Part shown: positions 1-7,000 of the stretch, piece after piece | Numbering within the stretch: position 1 is the stretch's first letter | Layout: every line of letters begins with the position of its first letter | DNA from: JAUPVL01 sp964512085 | Lineage (GTDB): Bacteria; Patescibacteriota; Saccharimonadia; CAILAD01; BJGX01 | Direction of reading: 5' to 3' | DNA length: 18,910 bases | NCBI GenBank assembly: GCA_964512085.1 | Contig: CAZEIU010000014.1 | Location: 1-18,910 of the forward strand | Translations under genes and position numbers: made by a program | Notes under the pieces: model-generated | What the model saw: only the letters and a program-made list of their open reading frames with translations | Database searches by the model: none | What the model was told of the DNA's origin: nothing

Positions 1-1
1 A

Positions 2-598
2 TGGTGGCTGTTTGTGCCGCTTGCGGCTTTGCTGGTGTTAAGAATCTTTGTCGAATATAGCTTCTTTGTAAGTAGTGGCGCCTCGATAGGTAAAATTACC
101 CAACTTGTATTGTTTACTGAGCTAGCAGTTTTAATTAACGCCCTTGTTTTGTTAGCTGGCGGCTTTTTTATTACTCAGCGATTACTCTCTAGGGCCAAAA
201 TAATTCCAGGAGTAGAGGGCGAAGTTAATCACAACAAACCAGCAATAGAAAAGGCCCGCAAGCTTATCTTGGCCAATAAAAACCTTGGCTATATTACCGG
301 ACACACCCATCGACCTCAAGTTTTGGCTATCAATAATGGTTTTTATGCCAATAGTGGTTGTGGCACCGAGATGGTTGAGGTTTGTAGTGCTCGCTTGGGT
401 TTACCCAAAACATATATAAGCCGTAATCATATGCACTGGTTAGATATTGAGATAAACAAAAATAGCCTAGATATTGCTCACTGGCAGATGATTGGTAGAG
501 TCAAAAACCAAAGTCGGCTTGAGGCTATGGCTACCAAACGCAAACATTTTGAGTATCCACTCGCCAAACAAAAGCACCTTACTATTAGTTTTTTGTAG
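2..598 (+). CDS. Membrane-associated calcineurin-like metallophosphoesterase, C-terminal part (5' end outside window)
   Basis: The reading frame is open to the window edge, so the GTG at 14 is probably internal and the true start lies upstream. The visible part has two hydrophobic stretches, roughly the first 18 residues and again around FTELAVLINALVLLAGGFF. A soluble tail follows with GYITGHTHRPQ and, about 14 residues on, YANSGCGTEM. GHTH is the last metal-binding motif of the calcineurin-like metallophosphoesterase fold, which uses two metal ions to hydrolyse phosphoesters. The N-terminal D-x-H, GD and GNH motifs must lie upstream. Membrane helices immediately before GHTH suggest a membrane hairpin inserted inside the phosphoesterase fold, which is inference until the missing part is seen. 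The substrate is unknown: a UDP-diacylglucosamine hydrolase-like or other envelope phosphoesterase role cannot be separated here. The gene ends 18 nt before the FtsB-like gene. Confidence 0.72.
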   Translation, partial: WWLFVPLAALLVLRIFVEYSFFVSSGASIGKITQLVLFTELAVLINALVLLAGGFFITQRLLSRAKIIPGVEGEVNHNKPAIEKARKLILANKNLGYITGHTHRPQVLAINNGFYANSGCGTEMVEVCSARLGLPKTYISRNHMHWLDIEINKNSLDIAHWQMIGRVKNQSRLEAMATKRKHFEYPLAKQKHLTISFL

Positions 599-601
599 AG
601 T

Positions 602-609
602 GTTATAAT
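602..609 (+). promoter_or_regulatory. Extended -10 promoter (TG-T-TATAAT) for the FtsB-like gene, probably leaderless
   Basis: TG at 601-602, one base, then a perfect TATAAT at 604-609. Only seven bases separate the hexamer from the ATG at 617, so the predicted transcription start falls on or next to the start codon. No Shine-Dalgarno sequence fits in between. Confidence 0.6.
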
Positions 610-616
610 AGTTCTT

Positions 617-1018
617 ATGCGTAGCAGAGTTTATAATATCGGCAAAATAGTTTTTTGGATAGGACTACTGTTTTTGATATACATGTTTGCAATTTTAACC
701 AACGAGACTGGTAAGAATTACCAATTGCGAGCCAAATCTGAAGAGCTAGAAACTCAAATATCACAATTAGAATCGCAAATAGAAGAACTAGGCTACAAGG
801 TTACTTACTACAGAACTGCTAGCTATCAAGACAGGCTGGCGCGCGAAAAGCTAGGCATGCAAGCTCCAGGCGAATCGGTAGTGATAATCAAAAAAGATTC
901 GAACACAACACAAGAAGTGCGGGCCGAGACAGTAGACTTAAGAACAGCAGACGAGATAGAAGCCAGTAAATCTAACTGGCAACAGTGGATAGATTTTTTG
1001 TTTGGTAGCCAAAACTAA
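617..1018 (+). CDS. FtsB/DivIC-like septum formation initiator protein
   Basis: A 133-aa bitopic membrane protein with a short cytoplasmic N-terminus (MRSRVYNIGK), one transmembrane helix at about residues 11-27 (IVFWIGLLFLIYMFAIL), and a heptad-rich coiled coil at about 35-62 (LETQISQLESQIEEL). After the coil comes YYRTASYQDRLAREKLGMQAPGE, the typical 'ARE.LGM..PGE' end of the FtsB/DivIC (septum formation initiator) family. Such proteins join the FtsQ-FtsL-FtsB division complex at the outer face of the membrane and help activate septal peptidoglycan synthesis. The C-terminal 35 residues are acidic and unassigned. The start is ATG at 617 with no Shine-Dalgarno but an extended -10 box 7 nt before it. 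FtsB and DivIC cannot be told apart from this sequence alone. Confidence 0.8.
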   Translation: MRSRVYNIGKIVFWIGLLFLIYMFAILTNETGKNYQLRAKSEELETQISQLESQIEELGYKVTYYRTASYQDRLAREKLGMQAPGESVVIIKKDSNTTQEVRAETVDLRTADEIEASKSNWQQWIDFLFGSQN

Positions 1019-1077
1019 TATTTTTGCCCAAAGGAAGTAAAAGTTTTCTAATAAAATTCATTCCCTACGTGGGTGGC

Positions 1078-1101
1078 GGTTCTTTGTGCAGTCAAAGAAC
1101 C
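1078..1101. repeat. Perfect 9-bp inverted repeat
   Basis: GGTTCTTTG at 1078-1086 pairs with CAAAGAACC at 1093-1101 around a 6-nt loop. There is no following T-run on the plus strand, so it is not a typical terminator. Function unknown. Confidence 0.6.
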
Positions 1102-1274
1102 AAATCTGCCGACTTAGTTTCGCAACTTTATAGATTGCTCTGCTATTTTCTAAGATGAAGCTGCGGAACTCCTTCCGTTTTTGATCGGAGCGTCAGACAG
1201 TCCTCGCTTCTATCTTTATAAAATATGTTCGCAATCGTTAATGTTGCTTCAATAGTCGGAATAAAAGGGTGGGG

Positions 1275-1303
1275 TTGAATAATTATCAGATTTGCGCTAT
1301 AAT
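1275..1303 (+). promoter_or_regulatory. Sigma70-type promoter (TTGAAT-17-TATAAT)
   Basis: TTGAAT at 1275-1280 and TATAAT at 1298-1303 with exactly 17 bases between them. The predicted start is near 1310. It could drive tRNA-fMet with a long (about 140 nt) structured leader, or a short RNA ending at the 1330-1374 hairpin. Confidence 0.6.
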
Positions 1304-1329
1304 TCCTTAGTATCTCTTCTGTCCAAAAC

Positions 1330-1374
1330 CCAAAAAACAAACCTAATGAACTTTAGTGAATGTTTGTTTTTTGG
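1330..1374. terminator. 13-bp inverted repeat with A/T tract, terminator-like
   Basis: CCAAAAAACAAAC (1330-1342) pairs perfectly with GTTTGTTTTTTGG (1362-1374); the loop contains CTAA/TTAG that can extend the pairing. The T6 run lies in the 3' arm rather than after it, so this may be a weak terminator or an attenuator between the 1275-1303 promoter and the tRNA. Confidence 0.4.
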
Positions 1375-1402
1375 AAGAGGAGAAAGTGGTGTGATTACTG
1401 CA

Positions 1403-1450
1403 GACGAATACATTATTGTGTTCGTCGAAAGTGTAAATACACTTTCGACG
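1403..1450. promoter_or_regulatory. Two mutually exclusive hairpins immediately before tRNA-fMet
   Basis: Hairpin 1: 1403-1412 pairs with 1417-1426 (10 bp, one G-T pair). Hairpin 2: 1423-1435 pairs with 1438-1450 (perfect, 12-13 bp). They share CGTC at 1423-1426, so the outermost pairs cannot form in both at once. Hairpin 2 ends one base before the tRNA. As DNA it is also a long palindrome that could be an operator; as RNA it may guide 5' processing. Confidence 0.5.
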
Positions 1451-1451
1451 T

Positions 1452-1526
1452 CGCGGGGTAGAGCAGTGGCAGCTCGTCAGGCTCATAACCTGGAGGTCGC
1501 AGGTTCGAATCCTGCCCCCGCTACCA
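1452..1526 (+). tRNA. Initiator tRNA-fMet (CAU)
   Basis: A full cloverleaf folds: acceptor 2-7 GCGGGG with 66-71 CCCCGC, D-stem GAGC/GCTC, anticodon loop CTCATAA, T-stem GCAGG/CCTGC with loop TTCGAAT, and an encoded CCA end. C1 faces U72 (mismatch) and the D-stem has A11-U24, both hallmarks of bacterial initiator tRNA. The anticodon stem reads TCAGG/CCTGG, so the run of three G-C pairs usual in initiators is A29-U41, G30-C40, G31-C39, a departure at the first pair. The left contig ends one base after this tRNA, at the N-run. Confidence 0.95.
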
Positions 1527-1527
1527 A

Positions 1528-1627
1528 NNNNNNNNNNNNNNNNNNNNNNNNNNNNNNNNNNNNNNNNNNNNNNNNNNNNNNNNNNNNNNNNNNNNNNNNN
1601 NNNNNNNNNNNNNNNNNNNNNNNNNNN
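1528..1627. other. Scaffold gap, 100 N
   Basis: Exactly 100 N, the conventional length for a gap of unknown size. The 55 bases before it (1473-1527) are identical to the 55 bases after it (1628-1682), which suggests two contigs sharing a 55-mer graph node rather than real missing sequence of 100 bases. Confidence 0.95.
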
Positions 1628-1681
1628 CTCGTCAGGCTCATAACCTGGAGGTCGCAGGTTCGAATCCTGCCCCCGCTACCA
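1628..1681 (+). tRNA. tRNA-fMet, 5'-truncated by the gap (second copy or assembly duplicate)
   Basis: Identical to positions 1473-1526 of the first tRNA, covering the 3' side of the D-arm to CCA. It is either a tandem second gene whose 5' end lies in the gap, or the same gene represented twice because both contigs kept the shared 55-mer. The exact 55-nt overlap favours the second reading. Confidence 0.6.
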
Positions 1682-1682
1682 A

Positions 1683-1716
1683 GAAAAGAACCCGACATCA
1701 GTCGGGCTTTTTTCTT
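1683..1716 (+). terminator. Rho-independent terminator after tRNA-fMet
   Basis: CCCGAC (1691-1696), loop ATCA, GTCGGG (1701-1706), then C and six T. Flanking A-rich and T-rich stretches extend the stem. It begins two bases after the CCA end. Confidence 0.85.
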
Positions 1717-1722
1717 GGTACT

Positions 1723-1851
1723 TGAGCTAGCTTCGAAACCCAAAGGTTCGGTGGAGTAAAGCGCGCAGTGTCAAAAGGCAAACTTGTTTGCACATTGACC
1801 AAGCACTTTACGTAGGTTTGGTTTACCAAACCATCCTGCCCCCGCTACCAA
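1723..1851. repeat. Tandem unit A of a tRNA-fMet-associated repeat
   Basis: About 129 nt, shared with unit B at 1890-2017 (by hand about 10 differences, one a single-base gap, over 120 aligned positions). Nested inverted repeats can be seen: GTAAAG (1755-1760) with CTTTAC, GTCAA with TTGAC enclosing GCAAAC-TT-GTTTGC, and GGTTTGG with CCAAACC just before the end. The last 18 bases (1833-1850, ATCCTGCCCCCGCTACCA) are an exact copy of the tRNA-fMet 3' end from the T-loop to CCA. It lacks a 5' partner for the acceptor stem, so it is not a tRNA. It resembles an attachment-site scar left by insertion at the tRNA 3' end; that is inference. Confidence 0.8.
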
Positions 1852-1884
1852 TATAAAAGCACAACTTCGGTTGTGCTTTTATAT
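1851..1884 (+). terminator. Perfect 15-bp hairpin with UUCG loop, terminator-like
   Basis: 1851-1865 pairs perfectly with 1870-1884 around TTCG closed by C-G, an unusually stable tetraloop. The T-rich stretch is inside the 3' arm. It occupies the same place after repeat end 1850 that the tRNA terminator occupies after 1681, but its sequence is unrelated to that terminator. Confidence 0.7.
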
Positions 1885-1889
1885 TGTAA

Positions 1890-2017
1890 TGAGTAAGTTT
1901 CGAAACCCGAAGGTTCGGTAGACTAAAGCGCGCAGCGTCAAAAGCAAACTTGTTTGCGATTTGACCAAGCACTTTACATAGGTTTGGTTTACCAAACCAT
2001 CCTGCCCCCGCTACCAA
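1890..2017. repeat. Tandem unit B of the tRNA-fMet-associated repeat
   Basis: Second copy of unit A, ending in the same 18-nt tRNA-fMet 3' sequence at 1999-2016. The internal hairpins are kept although several loop bases differ. The distance between tRNA-end copies is 169 bp (1664 to 1833) and 166 bp (1833 to 1999), so the array is regular: a variable part of about 40 bp with its own hairpin, then a conserved part of about 120 bp. Confidence 0.8.
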
Positions 2018-2115
2018 AGCAAAAAACTAATCTTGCAGGTTTTATTATAGTTATGTTAAAATATACATAAGAATTTATTATTTTTTGTGAGGTTTTTATT
2101 CTTATTAATCTGCCT

Positions 2116-4065
2116 TTGTCTGTATTTAGAAAATTAGTTTTTATTATATCTTTTGCAACAGCATTGGTAGCTCTTGGTTTTGGCCTCTACCCCCATCAAA
2201 TCAACAAAGCCCACGCCGCTAGTACCTACACCGTAGACTCTATTGGCGATGAGAGCGACGACAACCCTGGGGACCTAGCCTGCCACACAGCTCTAGATAC
2301 CTGCACTCTGAGAGCTGCTATAGAGGAAGTCAATGCTGGAGCTGGTGGCGACACTATTAATTTTGGTATTGCTGGCACTGGCGTACATACGCTGACACCG
2401 GCTAGTTGTTATGACGCTATTACCAAAAGTGTAACTATTGATGGTTATTCTCAGCCTGGCTCAGCTGTTAATACTGCTGTAGCACCGGATCCGCTCAATG
2501 GTACCTTAACTATTGAACTAGACGGCACAAGTCTGATAGTAGGGTGTTACGGACTATCAATTGATGCCAGTAACGTTAATATTAAGGGCTTAAGTATTCA
2601 TAATTTTACAAACAACGGCATATTTTCAAATGCAAGTAATAGCTCAATCTTAGGTAATTACATTACAAATAATCCTTTGGGCATCGAACTTAGTCCTCTT
2701 GCGGATAACGCTAATATAGGTAGCACATCTGCTGCTGATAGGAATTTAATATCGGGTAATAACTCAGGGGGGATAAGTTTGCTTTCTGGTAACTCAGATT
2801 CTATAATAAGTGGTAATTATATAGGTGTTGCAGTTGATGGTGTCACTGGCCAGGGTAATTTTTTAGGTATTGACGTTTGCTCGAACAACACTATTATAGG
2901 AGGCACAGAAGCAGGTGCTAATAATGTTGTAGCAGGTAATGGAGATGCTGGAGTTAGGCTTTGCGGTACATCTGTAGGTACTGTTATACAAGGTAATTAT
3001 ATAGGGCTAGATGGTACGGGGCTTACAGTATTGGGAAACGCAGGCTTCGGCATCGCCATAACAGGTTCTCAAGATAATATCATTGGTGGTACAGCCTTGG
3101 CAGCACGTAATTTAATTGCTGGGAACAATTTAAATCAAATTATTTTATTTAATACATCTGGAAACGTTTTACAAGGCAATTATATAGGCACAGATAAAAA
3201 TGGAGCACCAGTTATTAATCCTACTATTACCAATGGAATTAGTATTGCTAACGATAGTACAAATAATCTAATTGGCGGCGTAGCGGCTGGTGCGGGTAAC
3301 AAAATAGCCCATAACACAGCTAGTGGTGTAGTAGTAATTAATATTGCAGGTTTTGGCACCGCACCCTTAAACAACTCTATCATCGGCAACGATATAGAAC
3401 AAAATACTGGTAGCGCAATTAGGCTATGCAACGATACTAATACCGACTTTCAATGTGACACGCCCGAGCCCTATCCCAACGACTCAGGCGACCCAGATGA
3501 AGGCCCTAATATGTTCATGAACTTCCCAGTCATTCAATCAGTTACTTCTACCAATGGCCAAGCAACTATTACCTATGACTTAGACATTAACGATGCCGAG
3601 CCTGACGCTACTGGCTATAGAGTAGAGTTCTTTGCTAACGATAATGTTGACCCTTCTGGCCACGGCCAAGGCCAAACCTACATTGGTAGCGACACAGTAG
3701 CTGGTGATGTTACTGGCAAACAAGTTACTATTACTCTCCCAAATGGTGTAGATGGTTCTAAATACATTACAGCTACTACTACTATGACTGATGCTAGTGA
3801 TGATGGCTTTGGCCACACCTCTGAATTTGCTGCTGATGTGCAAGCTACCCTAGTACCACCCACACCCACACCACCAACCCCCACCCCCACACCAAGCCCA
3901 TCGGGTTCGAGCTCAAGTTCAAGCCTAGCTAACACCGGCCAACCCCAGCATACCAACCAACGATTATTTATTGCTCTAGCTCTCATCGCCGCTGGAGTAT
4001 TAGGTATCGCCGGCCTTAAAGGACAGAGAATATATTCCAAAAAGAAACGAAAGAGTAGAGTATGA
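2116..4065 (+). CDS. LAxTG-anchored surface protein with right-handed beta-helix
   Basis: A 649-aa secreted protein. The signal peptide has a basic start (FRK) and hydrophobic core, with likely cleavage at AHA-A, residues 34/35. Residues 37-85 with DTCTLRAAIEEVNA resemble the CSLREA domain found on adhesin-like surface proteins. Residues about 85-440 repeat G-N-Y-I-G, N-x-I-x-G and A-G-N units typical of parallel beta-helices (NosD/pectate-lyase type). Residues about 466-575 form a beta-rich module (NFPVI...YRVEFF...GFGHTSEFA) also present in the next gene. A Pro-Thr/Ser linker leads to LANTG (604-608), a hydrophobic helix and KKKRKSRV, a sortase signal of LAxTG type. No enzyme residues were recognised; adhesion or surface coat is inferred. 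The start is uncertain: TTG 2116 has a poor -10-like TATTAAT before it, while GAGG (2089-2092) would better fit an in-frame ATT at 2098. The stop overlaps the next ATG (ATGA). Confidence 0.8.
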   Translation: MSVFRKLVFIISFATALVALGFGLYPHQINKAHAASTYTVDSIGDESDDNPGDLACHTALDTCTLRAAIEEVNAGAGGDTINFGIAGTGVHTLTPASCYDAITKSVTIDGYSQPGSAVNTAVAPDPLNGTLTIELDGTSLIVGCYGLSIDASNVNIKGLSIHNFTNNGIFSNASNSSILGNYITNNPLGIELSPLADNANIGSTSAADRNLISGNNSGGISLLSGNSDSIISGNYIGVAVDGVTGQGNFLGIDVCSNNTIIGGTEAGANNVVAGNGDAGVRLCGTSVGTVIQGNYIGLDGTGLTVLGNAGFGIAITGSQDNIIGGTALAARNLIAGNNLNQIILFNTSGNVLQGNYIGTDKNGAPVINPTITNGISIANDSTNNLIGGVAAGAGNKIAHNTASGVVVINIAGFGTAPLNNSIIGNDIEQNTGSAIRLCNDTNTDFQCDTPEPYPNDSGDPDEGPNMFMNFPVIQSVTSTNGQATITYDLDINDAEPDATGYRVEFFANDNVDPSGHGQGQTYIGSDTVAGDVTGKQVTITLPNGVDGSKYITATTTMTDASDDGFGHTSEFAADVQATLVPPTPTPPTPTPTPSPSGSSSSSSLANTGQPQHTNQRLFIALALIAAGVLGIAGLKGQRIYSKKKRKSRV

Positions 4066-7000
4066 CAGCCACTAAACTCAAGCTACTTTTAGTACTACCA
4101 ACTATTGCTCTAGCCCTCGGCTTCTTAGCTATGCCAAATACTGCCAAAGCTGCTACCTACACCGTCACTACCACCGACGATTCTGGAGCCGGCTCTCTGC
4201 GCCAAGCTATTACCGATGCCAATGGTAATGCTGGGGCTGATCAGATTGATTTTGCAATATCAGGCGCCGGGCCACATACAATTGTATTGACCACAGGCGG
4301 GATTACTATTACCGATCAGGTGAAGGTAAATGGCATGTCGCAGAGTGGATCGGTATGTAATGGTACTAGCTCAACTCTTAAGGTCGTGCTAGAAGGTGCT
4401 GGCATTGGAGTTGGCGGTGCTGGGGCAAACGGCACTGAAATAAACGGTCTAGTTTTTGGTGTAGGCACTGCTGTTGGAATTTCTAGTAATTCAAATACAA
4501 TACGTTGTAACTTCTTTGGCACAACAGCTGATGGTAGCCAGGGCGTTGGCGACATCAATAGCCAATATCTCATCATTTACAATGACTCCGCAGTAATCGG
4601 AGGCGATAGTAGTAGTGATATGAATTTGTTTGGTCGATATCGTTTTATCATTTCGGGCAACAACAATCACGTTATTAAGAATAATTTGATTGGCACAGAC
4701 ATAACTGGCATGAATAGCCTAGGAAGTATACTTAGTTTTAACGGTGCTGTTTATAACAACGTAACTATTTCCCACAATGTACTATCAAGAATAAATGCTT
4801 ATTATGCAACGTTTAATAATTTCATTCTTAGCGCAAATAAGATAGGCACGAATTTAAGCGGCACTGCGGCGATATTTGGTGATATTGGAACCCTGTTATC
4901 TACCAGGACAGAATTCAATAATTCAACTATTGGGGGCGCCACCGAGGCCGACGGCAATGTAATATCAGGCGCAGTTATAGTTGATACCAATGAATGGGGC
5001 CACGCAATTGTTATAGGTGGTGCAAATAATACAATTCAAAACAATAAAATCGGTGTTAATGCTGATGCTACCGCGATCATTGGCAACGGCTATGAGGGCA
5101 TATCTATTGAATGCGGCAATAATTGCTCTAACACACAGGTTCTAGACAACATTATTGGTGGCTCTAATGACGGGATCCGTGTTTATGATGGGTCTGGCAG
5201 CACCAATAACAACAAAGTTACCATTCAGCGAAATTATATTGGCACGAACAAAACAAAAAACATAGATTTAGGTAACCGTGAAGCTGGTATACGCATCGAT
5301 GGCAGCATGGGCAATGTATTAGTTGGCGGTACTAATTCGTCTGACAAGAACGTTATAGCAAATAATAAAGTGGGAATTGTTAATGTTGCTAATACCCACA
5401 ATACATTTCTCGGCAATGAAATCTATAATAATGATCAATTAGGTATAGCCTTTGGTTATTATAATTCTAATGCCCCAACTCAAAACGACACAAACGATGA
5501 AGATACTGGACCAAATGATTTGCTTAATTTTCCGATTATTACACAAGCAACCGAGAGCAGTGGCAATACCAACATAGGCTACTCGCTCGATGTGCCAGCT
5601 GGCGACTACCGCATAGAGTTCTTTAGTAATACCGAGGCCGACCCAACAGGTTATGGAGAAGGTGAGACATTTATTGGCTATGATGAAATTACCAGTACCG
5701 GTACGGGTAATCAAAACTTTAGCACCACAATTACGGGTACCGGCTACACACATTTGGCTGCTACAGCTACCCTTAAAGACACCGGCGCTCCAAGTGGCTT
5801 TGGCCCAACCAGCGAATTCGGTAAATTTGAGCCGCGTACAGATTTGGCTGTAGCTAGCGACGACGGCACTACGAGCGCTGTATACGGCGAGTCTCATCAA
5901 TACACTTTTACGGTTACCAATAATGGGCCGGGTGACGTTGACCATTTTACATTCCAGGGTGCAAATAATGTACTTTATCCCTATACGTATTCAGTAGACT
6001 CCGACAACACCACCGCGACATCGCCTGGTAGCTTTGATGGCGATACCTGGTCTGGTCTATTGAAGTCTGGTGAAACACTTACCCTCATATTGAGTGGTGA
6101 TGTGCTAGTTTTTGGAAACCTAGAAACAAGTCAAGTTTGTATAGACCCTTCAATCCGGTTAGGGGGTCAAACTATTATCGATACCGACGAAAGCAATAAT
6201 TGCGGCACCGACGATGATACGCTTGTACCTACACCAGTTGCAGACATTGAGATCACCAAGAGTCTTGATGCGCCAGGTACAATCAAAAATGGTCAACAAG
6301 CCACCTATACTATTGGTCTTACCAACCATGGGCCCGACACAGCGGTTGGTGGCACTTATATATATGATGTTTTACCTCACGGTGTGGAGTATAGCGCTGT
6401 AATAGGTGACAACGTGGGCTGTGAGGACCCGCACGAAGATTGGCCATTTTCGGGTACTGGACATTATATATTCTGTGGTTTTGGATTTGATAGCATTGCA
6501 AACGGACAGACGGTAAGCTTTAAGATAGTTGTGAACATAGAGTCTATAGACGAAACTCAACCTACGCTCAACAAAGCTCTAGTGTTTTATGAGCTAGATC
6601 CAGAAGCCCAAGCTTTGGGCCAAGCTTTTGGTGCCGGTCAAGACCCATTCACTACCCTTAGTAATAATAGTATAGTAATCCATACTTACGACCCCAACGC
6701 ACAGGCAGATGATAACGACAGAATCTCAAAAGAAATTGAAGACGCCGCCCCCAACTCCGGTGATGCCAATGGTGATGGTACTCCAGACTCCCAGCAAGCC
6801 AATGTCGCGAGTTTTGTTGACCCAGTCACTGGCCAATATGCCACTCTCGAGGTAGGCAGTGAGTGCTCTATTACCGCCGCCTCAACTGCAGCAGAATCGG
6901 CCAATACTACCCCAGACTCTAACTACAACTACCCAGCCGGGCTCATGAACTTTAGCCTGAGTTGTGGCACTCCAGGTATAACTACTACAGTTACTCAATA

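Larger units (their letters stand above)
1019..1451. other. Non-coding, hairpin-rich region upstream of tRNA-fMet
   Basis: About 430 bases without a convincing gene; the short frames here lack ribosome sites and overlap the structured parts. It holds a 9-bp perfect inverted repeat (1078-1086 with 1093-1101), a good sigma70-type promoter (1275-1303), a 13-bp inverted repeat (1330-1342 with 1362-1374), and two adjoining hairpins just before the tRNA (1403-1426 and 1423-1450). No known RNA family was recognised. Confidence 0.6.

Noticed and set aside
1078..1140. Possible degenerate third repeat unit upstream of the tRNA
   Set aside because: Only short stretches (for example AGTTTCG, GCAGTCAAA) resemble units A and B; the order and spacing do not match.
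1143..1340. 65-aa minus-strand frame
   Set aside because: No ribosome site, no recognisable protein features, and it overlaps the promoter and hairpin region.
1292..1759. 155-codon plus-strand frame
   Set aside because: It reads through the tRNA, the N gap and the tRNA terminator; the overlap with structured RNA explains it.
1823..2017. 64-aa minus-strand frame over the array
   Set aside because: It spans repeat unit B and the UUCG hairpin; the coding potential is incidental.
1723..2017. Units as tRNA-like RNAs or integron attC sites
   Set aside because: There is no 5' GCGGGG partner for the acceptor end, so no tRNA fold forms; the GTTRRRY/RYYYAAC boxes of attC sites are absent.
1664..2017. 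CRISPR-like array
   Set aside because: Only two long units with a 166-169 bp period, no short repeat-spacer pattern and no cas genes.
3678..4040. 120-aa minus-strand frame
   Set aside because: Antisense shadow of the Pro-Thr linker of the surface protein; repetitive Gly-Val sequence.
5439..5945. 168-aa minus-strand frame
   Set aside because: Antisense to the DUF11/beta-helix protein, with no ribosome site and no family features.
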